A model generated the notes under the pieces. It ran no database searches. It saw only the letters and a list, made by a program, of their open reading frames with translations, and was not told the DNA's origin. This document shows, in pieces, positions 8,336 to 18,200 of a DNA stretch of 57,776 bases. Source of the stretch: Streptomycetaceae bacterium (GTDB taxonomy: Bacteria > Actinomycetota > Actinomycetes > Nanopelagicales > Nanopelagicaceae); NCBI GenBank assembly GCA_007280125.1, contig QYPT01000025.1, positions 1 through 57,776 of the forward strand, read 5' to 3'. A program made the position numbers and the translations under genes. Each line of letters begins with the position of its first letter. The stretch's first letter is position 1.

Positions 8336-8485
8336 TTAACCGATTGGGCTCCAAGATGCCATCTCACCAAAGGCGGGATACCACGCTGTGCGCTTTGAGG
8401 CACGATTAGCTGTGGCTGCGTATGAATGTGAATGAAAAGAAGTCGCTGAAGGCGCAACTGCGAAAGTAGCTGTAAACAACTGCAT
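8336..8485 (-). CDS. Putative leader peptide (uORF) controlling whiB7
   Basis: A 49-codon ORF starts at ATG 8485 (MQLFTATFAV...) with a good GGGAGG Shine-Dalgarno 6 nt upstream (8492-8497). It ends with TAA inside a small CGGTT-AA-AACCG palindrome just before the terminator. Known mycobacterial whiB7 genes have a translated uORF and terminator in their long 5' UTR, and ribosome stalling by antibiotics allows read-through. The arrangement here is the same, so I infer a regulatory rather than a structural role. The ORF track gives a longer 72-aa version; the Shine-Dalgarno favours 8485. TATAGA at 8519-8514 is a possible -10 box, and a palindrome ATCACGTGAT (8523-8532) lies just upstream. Confidence 0.65.
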   Translation of the reverse strand: MQLFTATFAVAPSATSFHSHSYAATANRASKRTAWYPAFGEMASWSPIG

Positions 8486-8594
8486 TTTGTGCCTCCCGTT
8501 TCTGTTTTTCATTTCTATACAAATCACGTGATCATTCAATCGCGTGAATGGCAAGGGTAAAGCAAAGGTTGATGATGATGCAAATGAATTATCA

Positions 8595-10265
8595 CTAACT
8601 GGTCAGTAACCCAGCCTCACGCAGGAATCGGCTCGGATTCTGACGATAACTCAGTGCTAAATGTGTCCGCGCACGCGTAACTCCAACGTAGAAGAGTCTC
8701 CGATCTTCCTCGACCGCGCTCTCATGCGTAGGCAGAGTTCCCTCATTTACTCCGATTAGAAAGACCTGCTCCCACTCCAAGCCCTTAGCCGCGTGAAGGG
8801 TTGCCAAGGTTGTTACGGGCATAACCGGTGGATTGTTCTGCTCGGCCCTATCTTCGAGTTCGCGCAAATATGTTCGCAACGTTTTAGGAGTGAATGCCGC
8901 ATCGGCATCGAGTTCGCGAGCCAAATGCATGAGCGCGGTAATCCCATCCGTGCTTTCACCGCTAATAAAAGGCTGCGAAATCGTGCGCAGTTCATCAAGC
9001 CAGGTAACTCCCTCTGTCGGAATTACAGATGCTCGTCGAATTTCCTTTAGAAAATCGCGTACATCAGTCCGCTCAAAGAAACGTTCGTTATTGCGTACTT
9101 GATAAGGAATCTGCGCAGCTGCACACGCACGAGCAAGCGTATTTAATTGTGCATTTGTTCGGGCTAGTACGGCTATATCTTGAGCAGCAATACCAGTTGA
9201 GGTCATAGCAATGATTGATTGCACGACTCCTGCAACTTCACTTGCTTCGTCCTTATATTGCGTTACTTCGGGCTTATTGCCATGGGGATTAAGCGCAACA
9301 ATTTCTTGACCCATTGCGCCACTTCGCAAGACGCTATTTGCAGTAGAGATGATTTCCGGCGTTGAACGATATCCAGTAGTCAAGCGAATAACTTGTGCCT
9401 CTGGAAATCGATGAGTGAAATTATTGAGAAATACGGGTGTGGCACCTGCAAATGAATAAATAGTTTGAGCAGGATCGCCAACAACACAAATTTCTTGGCG
9501 GTTACCCAACCAGGCATTGATTAATCGTTGTTGTAATGGCGAAACATCCTGATACTCGTCAATAGTGAAAAAACGATATTGATCATGAACTCTCTCGCGA
9601 ACTTCGCGCTCTTCTTCAATCATCGCGGTGGTTAAGAGCAAAACATCTTCGAAATCAATAGTCCGCTCTTGTCGTTTCAGGCTTTCGTATGCTTCATATA
9701 CCTGTGCAACTTGGCCTGGATTTATACGGTTTCGTTCGGCGCGAACTTTCGTCTCCTCCATGTAATCCTCAGGAGCAATCTGCGAAACTTTCGCCCATTC
9801 AATCTCGGAAGCGATATCACGAAGTAATTCGCGCGAAGTAATACTTAATGATGAGGTTAGTCCGGTGCGAGTAATTGCCTCAGTAATGAAGGCGGTCTTT
9901 GTTGTTAAGAGATCAGGCGTACGACCACCAAATACTTGTGGCCAAAAGAAGATCAATTGCTTGAGGGCTGCCGAGTGAATTGTTCGGGCCGCAACGCTAG
10001 GCACGCCTAATAATCGAAGCCTGGCGCGCATTTCTCCCGCTGCTCGTGCGGTAAAGGTTAGCGCTAAGACTTTCTGTGGATTCATCACGCCAATTGCGCT
10101 GGCATATGCAATGCGGTGAGTAATTGCTCGGGTTTTTCCTGTACCTGCGCCAGCAATCACGCAGACAGGTCCTCGCGAGGCAAGTGCGACTTCGCGTTGC
10201 TCATCATCAAGGGCAGCGAGAATTTCTTCTGCGCGGAGTTCGTTGGGTTCGTTTACGGCCTCCAA
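8595..10265 (-). CDS. uvrD2: UvrD2-type superfamily I DNA helicase without HRDC domain
   Basis: A 556-aa SF1A helicase. Visible motifs in order are Walker A GAGTGKT, motif Ia ALTFTARAAGEM, Walker B DEYQD, motif III VGDPAQTIYSFAGA, GYRST (motif IV), TLHAAKGLEW (motif V) and YVGVTRAR (motif VI). The order next to nudC, whiB7 and adnAB indicates the UvrD2 orthologue. Mycobacterial UvrD2 is about 700 aa and has a C-terminal HRDC domain and extra cysteines. This protein stops about 25 residues after motif VI, so those parts are missing. Its ATG overlaps the end of nudC by 13 nt, implying translational coupling. It should act as an ATP-dependent 3'-5' DNA translocase. Confidence 0.88.
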   Translation of the reverse strand: MEAVNEPNELRAEEILAALDDEQREVALASRGPVCVIAGAGTGKTRAITHRIAYASAIGVMNPQKVLALTFTARAAGEMRARLRLLGVPSVAARTIHSAALKQLIFFWPQVFGGRTPDLLTTKTAFITEAITRTGLTSSLSITSRELLRDIASEIEWAKVSQIAPEDYMEETKVRAERNRINPGQVAQVYEAYESLKRQERTIDFEDVLLLTTAMIEEEREVRERVHDQYRFFTIDEYQDVSPLQQRLINAWLGNRQEICVVGDPAQTIYSFAGATPVFLNNFTHRFPEAQVIRLTTGYRSTPEIISTANSVLRSGAMGQEIVALNPHGNKPEVTQYKDEASEVAGVVQSIIAMTSTGIAAQDIAVLARTNAQLNTLARACAAAQIPYQVRNNERFFERTDVRDFLKEIRRASVIPTEGVTWLDELRTISQPFISGESTDGITALMHLARELDADAAFTPKTLRTYLRELEDRAEQNNPPVMPVTTLATLHAAKGLEWEQVFLIGVNEGTLPTHESAVEEDRRLFYVGVTRARTHLALSYRQNPSRFLREAGLLTS

Positions 10266-11185
10266 CTGTCACCGCCTTGAAGATCCTCCATTGCTCCCGG
10301 TCCATACCAATGTTCAATCATGCGGCGTGCAACACTAATTGGTGGTGGTAAAAGTATGTCTTGACTTACAACTGCAGCTTTCATTTCAGCCCGAGAAAAC
10401 CAACGGATTTCTGTTATTTCAACGCCATCTGCAATTGCAGTTGATGGGTCAGATGTGACCGCCTCGAATGCAATCATGATGGATGCTGGAAATGGCCATG
10501 GTTGCGATCCGAGATACGAAACCGAATGCACTATGACGCCAGATTCTTCTGCCACTTCTCGTACAACGCATTGTTCAAATGATTCACCGGGTTCAACAAA
10601 ACCTGCGAAATTTGAGAATCTTTTATCTGGCCAAATCGGTTGGTGGCCCAAGATGATTCGATCATCTAGATCTTTAACGAGAACGATAACTGCAGGGTCT
10701 GTACGTGGGTGATGTTGGCTCTCATCAACATCACAAATGCGCACAGCTCCACCTAGGTCAACTCGAGTTGGTGCGCCACAACGCGAGCACATCGGATGCA
10801 CCCGATGCCAATTGCCCAATCCAACCGCATGCACCGCAAGTCCAGCTTCTAGGTCAGAAAGATTGCTGCCGACTTCTCTCAAAGTGTGAAAATCTGGATC
10901 TTCAGGATCCACGGCTGGGATATGCCACGCGAAATAACTTTGCCCATTACTTCGATCTATACCCAAGAAATATTTTTCGCCATCGCCCTCGACTTGGGTT
11001 GAGTTACGCAAAACCAAGGCATCCAGTGAGGATTGAAATCTGTCTCCGGCCAAAATAAGAATTTTCGCCGTTAACCAGAGTTCATCTAACTTGGCAGGGT
11101 CAGTACGCAATTCACTGGCACGGTCAATGCTGGGTTTGGCAAGGATTAGATTGCGGAGACGTCCCGCTGGCTCTGTCGCGCTCAT
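10253..11185 (-). CDS. nudC: NAD+/NADH diphosphatase NudC (Nudix hydrolase)
   Basis: From ATG 11185 (MSATEPAGRL) the product is 310 aa. It contains the Nudix box GFVEPGESFEQCVVREVAEESGV and, after it, SQPWPFPAS, the signature separating NADH diphosphatases from other Nudix enzymes. NudC hydrolyses NAD(H) to NMN(H) and AMP and can remove NAD caps from RNA. The zinc ribbon is degenerate: CSRC is present but the second pair is reduced to a single Cys (RICDVDE), as seems usual in actinobacteria. The chosen start lies 8 nt after a TAGTGT -10 box (11194-11199), fitting a leaderless transcript; the ORF-track start would lie upstream of this promoter. It is followed by overlapping uvrD2. Confidence 0.9.
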   Translation of the reverse strand: MSATEPAGRLRNLILAKPSIDRASELRTDPAKLDELWLTAKILILAGDRFQSSLDALVLRNSTQVEGDGEKYFLGIDRSNGQSYFAWHIPAVDPEDPDFHTLREVGSNLSDLEAGLAVHAVGLGNWHRVHPMCSRCGAPTRVDLGGAVRICDVDESQHHPRTDPAVIVLVKDLDDRIILGHQPIWPDKRFSNFAGFVEPGESFEQCVVREVAEESGVIVHSVSYLGSQPWPFPASIMIAFEAVTSDPSTAIADGVEITEIRWFSRAEMKAAVVSQDILLPPPISVARRMIEHWYGPGAMEDLQGGDSWRP

Positions 11186-11193
11186 GATGGGCG

Positions 11194-11206
11194 ACACTAC
11201 TAGCAT
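11194..11206. promoter_or_regulatory. Abutting divergent -10 boxes for nudC and the EEP hydrolase
   Basis: On the minus strand TAGTGT (11199-11194) lies 8 nt before the nudC ATG. On the plus strand TAGCAT (11201-11206) lies 6 nt before the EEP ATG at 11213. The two boxes are one base apart, so the two polymerases should compete for the same DNA. No clear -35 boxes are seen on either side. Confidence 0.5.
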
Positions 11207-11212
11207 GAGCCC

Positions 11213-12016
11213 ATGCGCCTCACATCATGGAATTCGCTACACGGGCTGGCTATGCCACCTGATGAGGCGGTCGATAAGGTCGCCCTATTAGCCGCCGAAA
11301 TCGCTCTTCTCTCCCCCGATGTGCTTGGCCTACAAGAAGTTGATCTCAATTTAGAGCGCTCAGGCAATCTCAACCAAGTCGCCGATGTGGCGGCAGTATT
11401 AAAGACCGAGCATTGGGCATTTGCCCCCTCGCTTATGGGCTCCCCCGATGAGGATTGGCGAAAGACTCTCCATACCGATGTACGAGTAGTAACCGCACAT
11501 AGCGCGCCATTTGATTCCGGTTATGGAATTGGGCTCGTATCAAAGATTCCCGTTCTCTCCTGGCATCGTTTAGAACTTAAAGGCTCACCAGTTGGAATGC
11601 CTATGACCTGGCCAGTAGATGGAAAGATGAAACGGTTCTATGTTCGCGATCATCCTCGCTCGGCACTCGGCGCTGTGCTTGATAATGGATGGCTCATCAT
11701 TAACACACATCTCTCATTTGTTCCTTTTTTTAACCTCTTTCAACTGATGAAGGTTAAAAAATGGGCGAATACACTCCCTGTTAAAGACAAGAAAAAAATT
11801 CTTATTATGGGCGACCTCAACGTCCCCTTCGGTTTCATTGTTCGAGGGATTAACTGGAATTCTTTAGCGTCACAGAAAACTTTTCCAAGTTGGATGCCTA
11901 AAGTGCAGATTGATTATCTTCTCTCGCAAAAAGTTGCCTCAGAAGATGTCGTGCACGTTCCATCCACACATAAAGGCATGAGCGATCATCTTCCGCTGAC
12001 AGTAGAGGTTGACTAG
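11213..12016 (+). CDS. Endonuclease/exonuclease/phosphatase (EEP) family hydrolase
   Basis: A 267-aa protein of the EEP/DNase I-like fold. Metal and catalytic residues appear in order: SWN near the start, LQEVD (E42), the FDSGYGIGLVSK strand, NTHL, GDLN (about residue 205) and the C-terminal SDHLPL. The family includes phosphodiesterases, sphingomyelinases and inositol phosphatases; I cannot tell the substrate. There is no signal peptide, so it is cytoplasmic. It stands alone on the plus strand between nudC and adnB, where mycobacteria have a potassium-channel gene. Its stop codon shares the CTAG palindrome with the stop of adnB, a 4-nt tail-to-tail overlap. Confidence 0.85.
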   Translation: MRLTSWNSLHGLAMPPDEAVDKVALLAAEIALLSPDVLGLQEVDLNLERSGNLNQVADVAAVLKTEHWAFAPSLMGSPDEDWRKTLHTDVRVVTAHSAPFDSGYGIGLVSKIPVLSWHRLELKGSPVGMPMTWPVDGKMKRFYVRDHPRSALGAVLDNGWLIINTHLSFVPFFNLFQLMKVKKWANTLPVKDKKKILIMGDLNVPFGFIVRGINWNSLASQKTFPSWMPKVQIDYLLSQKVASEDVVHVPSTHKGMSDHLPLTVEVD

Positions 12017-15000
12017 TACTTCTCCACTAAATCAATAAGGTCTTGCTCTGATTGCAAATCTGATGGTCGGGCTGTAATCCCTGTTGGAACATAATGGAAA
12101 CCGGCGCTAACTTTTGTTACATCTACGCCCACTAGTTTTGCCCATGCAAGGCGATACATGGCAAGTTGGATCGCTGCCGACTCACCTAACTTCTTAGATC
12201 CAGTTTTCCAATCGATAACCTCATAATGATCACCGTTTTTATACACGGCATCTATCCGTCCGCGCACAAGAACTCCTGCAATGATTGTTTCGAAAGGAAC
12301 TTCTACTGCATGAGGATGACGTGTTCCCCATTCACTGGATAGCCACGATGCTTTGAGGGATTCGAGAGTTTGGTCAGGTTCTAATTGATCGATCGGATCT
12401 AGGTCATCTTCATCAAAGAGAGTGGCTTGACCAAAGTATTTTTCAACCCACAAGTGGAAAACGGTACCTCTGCGTGAGTATTCATCTTGGGGCCGTGGCA
12501 TTGGCCGACGGATAGAAAGTGCTAATTCTTCAGGGTTTTCACGCAGTGCCACAAGAGTTGATACCGATAAACGAGGTGGCAGGAATGCAGATGCTCTCTC
12601 TTTACTGGGCTTCATTTCGTTGATGAGCGCATGTGCATCCCGAATCCAGGATTGGTCATCAGCTTCCTCGGCATGTACTAAATCATGCGGTGCACTTTCG
12701 CGAACTAAAGTATGTGCTTCATCAAATTCCTTGCGGCGGATGCCCAATGGGTCTCGTGGCCACATCTCTGATTTAGGGTTTTCTAACTTGGGATTAACTG
12801 CGCCATCTTCTAATTCGCATTCGGAGAGGATGATTCCGCCATGGCTCTTTGCAACCTCAAGAACACTTGCAAAAAGAGCGCTCGGTTCAACCGCGGTCTT
12901 CCCATCGCGCCATCGCGAAGTTGTACAGATTAAGTGAGTACGGGCACGAGTAACAGCCACATAACCAAGGCGAATCTCCTCAGTTAGCTTTTGCTTATCG
13001 CACTCCCCTTCAAATTCCTTAAGCTTCTTACCTACCTCGGTATTCGTTGAACATTGAGAAATATCAATCATAGGAAGTTCGTGATTATCACCGCGCAAAG
13101 GAAAGGGAATGTGTTTTTCATTACTTAACCAGTTATCGCGCTCTTTACCTTTATTGGGAAAGCTGCCCTTAGCAAGGCCGGGGACAGCAACCACATCCCA
13201 TTCGGCGCCCTTGGCATTGTGCACTGTAAGAATTTGCACTACATCCCTACGGATCTCGGGTGCTCCAGATTTGAGTCCACCTTCTTCATCCGATGCCACA
13301 TCAAGCCAGGTAAGAAATTCTGAAGCAGTTCCGCCGCCACGTGCAAACTTGGCGGCTTCATCAATGAAGCGATCTAGATGTCTTCGGCCATTTTGAGTTC
13401 CATCGCGTAATAGAACTTCTACATCTAGAGCCAAATAGTCTTCGATCTCGCAGATGAGATCAACTAGCGGTCCGCCAGCGCGAGAACGCAATCGGCGAAG
13501 ATCGGCAGCAAAATTGGTAAGTCGCGTGTACCCAATCTGAGTGAATGCGCTCTTATCTGCTTCTGCAATTTCATCAAGTGATTCGATGATGCTCCCTGAG
13601 AATTGATCATCTGCCTCTTCTTGCAACGGGTTTCCTGCAGCAATTTTCGCAATGAAAGTCTTTGAATTCTCTCGTGATTTATCACTTAATGAGCGCGAAT
13701 AACGCCCCAAAGCGGCAATATCTGCTGCTCCTAGATTAAGTCGCGGCCCCGTAAGGTGCCGCATGAGAGCGGCCCCAGATTCTGGGTCGGTGACTATGCG
13801 AAGTAATGCGATGACATCAGCAACCTCTGCAACATGAATGAGACCACCAACGCCGAGAACCTCTACCGGGATATTCACACTACGCAAAGCAAGTTCTATC
13901 TCTGGAATTTGAGTACGTGTGCGAGCAAGCACAGCAAATGAGGTCCGCTTATTCTCTGGTTGGGCCGCTCTTTCAGAGCTAAACCACTTAGGGGCGAAGT
14001 ATTCGGCAATAGCTATCGCCTCAGCTTCTTGTGTCTCAAAAACGCCACATGCTAATTCACCAGGTCCGGCTCCGTTGCGCGCAACAAGCGGTGCAACATG
14101 TACTTTGGCATCTTGGCGAATAACCGAAGAGATCTCATTAGCCAGAGTCAAGATGATTTCATCATTGCGAAATGTTGTAGAGAGTGAAAACTGACCAGCA
14201 CCTTGCTGATGTGCATTCTTTGGAAAATGCTGTGCGAATGCTCCGATAGTTCCTGCAGAGGCTCCACGCCAAGTGTAAATCGCTTGGCATGGGTCACCGA
14301 CCGCCATGACGGGATGTCCTCCACCAAAGAGAGCCGAAAGCATACGCACTTGCGATTGCGAAGTGTCTTGGTATTCATCGAGCAATACAACTTTATATCG
14401 TTCGCGTTCGGTTTGACCTACCTCGGCAACTTCTACCGCTACCTTTGAAGCCAGGAACATTTGGTCATCAAATGACAGTTGACCATTCTTTTGTCGTCGC
14501 TCAATAAAGGAGGCGACCATCGGCAAGATGGAAATTCGCTGGTTAAGTACTTTCTGAACATCTCGAACTTCCTTATTGGATTTGGTGCCCAAGGAGTCAA
14601 TGTGATCGAGAATTTTCATTGATTCATGAATAATTTCATCAGGGCTACATTGGTGTTCCAACATGTATTTGGTAAGCCCGATGACATCGGTAATCACGGT
14701 GCTCGCTGCGCTCTCTGATTTGAAATCTGGATCATCCCAATTGTGAACAAGATCAGATGCCATCTGCCACACTGCCGCATCACCAATCGGGTCATCAGCA
14801 GCATCGATTCCAAAACGAATCGCTTGCTCTCCAAGTAAGCGTCCGGCATAGGAGTGATAGGTCATAACAGCAGCGTCAATCGCTATGTTTTTGGGCAAAA
14901 GGCCAGCAGTTCGCAGTTGACGCAGACGGCTACGAATTCGTATTCCTAATTCGCCTGCTGCTTTCCGTGTAAAAGTCAGACCAAGAATCTCATCAGGTGT

Positions 15001-15204
15001 TACTAAACCATTAGCAACCAAGTAAAGAACGCGCGCGCTCATTGTTTCCGTCTTGCCCGATCCCGCACCAGCAATTACAACAGCAGGCTCTAAAGGCGCC
15101 GCAATGATAAGTGCTTGTTCTGGTGTAGGCATGCGCACTTTGCTATCAACGCTAGCCAAAGCTTTTGCAATATCCGCTGGTGAATACTTAATAATAGATG
15201 TCAT
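12013..15204 (-). CDS. adnB: AdnB: motor-nuclease subunit of the AdnAB recombination complex
   Basis: The 1063-aa UvrD-like helicase carries a full motor: Walker A GAGSGKT (about 45-52), ALTFTRKAAGELG-type motif Ia, LLDEYQD, VGDPCQAIYTWRGA, TTFRND, TVHNAKGAEW and YVAVTRAR. The C-terminus is a RecB-family nuclease with RGRIDAV and VIDWKTG, then QLAMYRLAW. I see no C-terminal cysteine cluster here. AdnAB processes double-strand breaks in actinobacteria. The intact DEYQD and GDPxQ motifs match the lead motor. Its ATG overlaps the adnA stop as ATGA (15201-15204), so the two subunits should be made in step. Confidence 0.92.
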   Translation of the reverse strand: MTSIIKYSPADIAKALASVDSKVRMPTPEQALIIAAPLEPAVVIAGAGSGKTETMSARVLYLVANGLVTPDEILGLTFTRKAAGELGIRIRSRLRQLRTAGLLPKNIAIDAAVMTYHSYAGRLLGEQAIRFGIDAADDPIGDAAVWQMASDLVHNWDDPDFKSESAASTVITDVIGLTKYMLEHQCSPDEIIHESMKILDHIDSLGTKSNKEVRDVQKVLNQRISILPMVASFIERRQKNGQLSFDDQMFLASKVAVEVAEVGQTERERYKVVLLDEYQDTSQSQVRMLSALFGGGHPVMAVGDPCQAIYTWRGASAGTIGAFAQHFPKNAHQQGAGQFSLSTTFRNDEIILTLANEISSVIRQDAKVHVAPLVARNGAGPGELACGVFETQEAEAIAIAEYFAPKWFSSERAAQPENKRTSFAVLARTRTQIPEIELALRSVNIPVEVLGVGGLIHVAEVADVIALLRIVTDPESGAALMRHLTGPRLNLGAADIAALGRYSRSLSDKSRENSKTFIAKIAAGNPLQEEADDQFSGSIIESLDEIAEADKSAFTQIGYTRLTNFAADLRRLRSRAGGPLVDLICEIEDYLALDVEVLLRDGTQNGRRHLDRFIDEAAKFARGGGTASEFLTWLDVASDEEGGLKSGAPEIRRDVVQILTVHNAKGAEWDVVAVPGLAKGSFPNKGKERDNWLSNEKHIPFPLRGDNHELPMIDISQCSTNTEVGKKLKEFEGECDKQKLTEEIRLGYVAVTRARTHLICTTSRWRDGKTAVEPSALFASVLEVAKSHGGIILSECELEDGAVNPKLENPKSEMWPRDPLGIRRKEFDEAHTLVRESAPHDLVHAEEADDQSWIRDAHALINEMKPSKERASAFLPPRLSVSTLVALRENPEELALSIRRPMPRPQDEYSRRGTVFHLWVEKYFGQATLFDEDDLDPIDQLEPDQTLESLKASWLSSEWGTRHPHAVEVPFETIIAGVLVRGRIDAVYKNGDHYEVIDWKTGSKKLGESAAIQLAMYRLAWAKLVGVDVTKVSAGFHYVPTGITARPSDLQSEQDLIDLVEKY

Positions 15205-18200
15205 TCCATCACCGCCCGGCCGTCACTTTGAATCGGACAGACATTTCGTAGATTGCAATCTCTGCATCGCTTATTTGCCACCGCTAAGAAAGTTGCGGCG
15301 CCCATGCCATCGGCAATCCCAGCAATCTCGGATTTAACAGCTTCGAGGTCAATTGGCGGTTGGTTGCGCGCGGTGCCATCTTTACCATCGGCAAGATAGA
15401 CAAGATCGGCACCAGCACTGATACGACTCTCGTGATTGGCCGCAAACCCACCTTCGATTATCGCCAGCTGATATGCCTGCATCTGTTTATTCACTACAGC
15501 ATCAGGAATGGAAATAATGGTTTTTCCGGTTTTGAAATCGATGACAAAGAGAGCGCCCTCTGCTGTTACTTCAAGACGATCTACGCTTCCACGAATCTGA
15601 GCGCGACCTACGACTACATCAAAACTGACTTCAACTCCAACAATGGTGTTGGAACGTGCCGAGTGATAGCGAACAAATCTATGAATCATTTCCACGGCGC
15701 GTTCGAGTTGCATAGAACTAACCCACCCGGTTGAGGGATCAATAAGTTTCCAAGCAGTTTGGAGTTTGCCCACTAAATCGGCCTCGGTTAGCGTTGCATC
15801 TTCTTCCATAAGGGCAGCAAAGGCGTGAATGGCAGAGCCCAATACTTGAGCGGTGCTATCGCCATTTTGTCCGCCACTTTTTTCAAGAAACCACTTCACG
15901 CCACATTCTGTGAAACTCTCGGCGCTACTTGGAGAGACAGGCACTAAGGCGTCAGGGGCGATAATTGGAGCGCTACTACTTATCGGTGCCACGCCAGCCC
16001 ATGAATCCACATCTGCTTCTTTGAGGCCTTCTCTGCCCAAGCGAGCCAAGATTTGCGCTGCAAAATCGCGATTTTCCCCATGGAGTTCACTGCGCAAGGT
16101 CGCAACTAAAGCTGCTGGGGTAATTGGGCGTGGCACTGGCGTCATTACAGGGTCGGTACTCCACTCACCCAAAACGTGAGTGGCAATTTCTTCGAAATAG
16201 GTGGAGGGCTCATCTTCTTCTTTTTGCACCGCCGAAACTATTAATTGACTCTTGGCTCGAGTAACGGCCACATGCAAAAGGCGACGTTCATCCTCAACTA
16301 ATCCACTGGCAGTAAGCGCATCCAATTCTTTACGGGCCATAGCGCCATGTCGAATACGTTCAACCAGGCGTTCGGAGCCAAGCAGTGATCCGCGCTGGCG
16401 CAAGTTTGGCCACACGCCCTCTTGCAGGCCTGCAATAGCAACGATTTCCCATTCGCGACCTTTAGACGAATGTACCGTCAAAATCTCTACAACATCTGGG
16501 CGCTGACCTTGTGCAGTAATGACATCACCAAGAATATTTTCTTGAGAAATCTGTCGAATGAAACTTGTCGCCTGAGAATGCGGAAAGCGTTCGGCAAATC
16601 GACGTGCTGATTCAAAGAGTTGCATCATCGCATCAAGATCGCGATCTGCAGATGCCCCACGTGTGCCACCGCGCAGTGCCTGGCGCCGCCAACTTTCGGA
16701 TAATCTCTGGCCATCACTTGCCAAGGCGTTATTCCAGATTTCCCACAATAGATCTTCGGCTTGAGTAGTGCGAGCTCGTAGAACTTTACGCGCCTTCGCT
16801 AATAATTCATGAATACGTATGAGTGAATCAGCGCCTTCAATAAAAATTTCACCTTTATCAATACCTGCGATAAGTAACTCGCTACCCGATCGTTGATCAT
16901 CAGCGCTACGTGCAGCAATCAGTGCTCTACGAATTCTGCGAATTGAAACTGAATCTGCTCCACCAAATTCAGCTAACAATAGTTTTTCACAATTATCAAG
17001 TGTGAGAGTTTTGTCTCCGGTTGCAATCTGAGCAAGCAAAAGGAATGGGGCTATCGATGGGTTACTCGATAGCGCAGCTATTTCGGAGGCAACTGGAATC
17101 CCTGCTTGAGAAAAAGCTCGGCGAAGTACAGATGCACCCGCACCAGGAGTCCGCAGTATTACTGCCATTTCACTCCAGGGGGTCTTATTAATCAAGCGGG
17201 CATAGCGAAATTGATAGGCAATAAACTGGGCTTCTTCACTTGCTGACCTAAAGCGACCTACGACAACTCCCTGATGATCTGTGCCTAAAGGTGCAACGTG
17301 GCACTCACGTTTTCTCTGCACCGCACTTCCACGAAATTCACTGGCGACCACCTGTCCCACTGCAAAGATTTCGGGGGTGCTTCGAAAAACTTCATGTAAA
17401 ACAATCTGCTTACCCTTTTCAACATACCAATCTAACTCGGCGCTCAACTGATCAGGGTCTGCGCCACGAAAGCGACCCACCGCGCTATCGCCATCAGCGC
17501 AGAGAACAACATCGCTTCCGACTAGTTCGCGCAGAAGCTGGCGTTGGGCAGGATCACTCTCTTGAAACTCATCGATAAGAATTGTTGTAAAGCGAGCGCG
17601 AAGTTCGACCGCGATCTCTGGATGTGCTCGTAAGTGGTAATAGGCTTCGGCAACAATCTGGCTGGGGTCAATGCGCAACTTCGCATCTCCTGCAGAATCG
17701 GTCTGCAAGTCCATAACATCTTGATACTGCTTCCAAAAGATTGCTGCCGATTCCCAATATGTTTCGCCATGTTCTTTGCCCAATTGCGCTAATCGATCTG
17801 GTGTCAGATTTCTCTCTGATGCGCGCAAAATTAAATCTCGTAATTCTCGTGCAAAGCCGTTTGTTGTCAGTGCCTTCTCTAAATCTGCTGGCCAATAATT
17901 CTTACCCGATGCGCTATCTCCATCTAGCAAGTCTCGAATAAAACTCTCCTGCTCGGGACCTGACATAAGAATTGGTTCAGATGCGCTTTCAACTGCTTTC
18001 ATTTTTAATATTGAAAAGGCCAAAGAGTGAAATGTCCTAGCAATCGGCTCTTTCATAATTGCCGTAGTTCGAAGCGCTACGGAGTCACGCAATTCGGATG
18101 CTCGCTCGCGTCCATAGGTAAGCATCAAGATTGAGTTGGGATCTTGCCCTTGGACCACTCGCGAGAGAGCTGCTTCAACAAGTATTGAAGTTTTGCCTGT

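Noticed and set aside
8221-8457. 78-aa ORF upstream of whiB7
   Set aside because: It runs through the terminator hairpin and out-of-frame across the uORF, without a Shine-Dalgarno or protein-like sequence.
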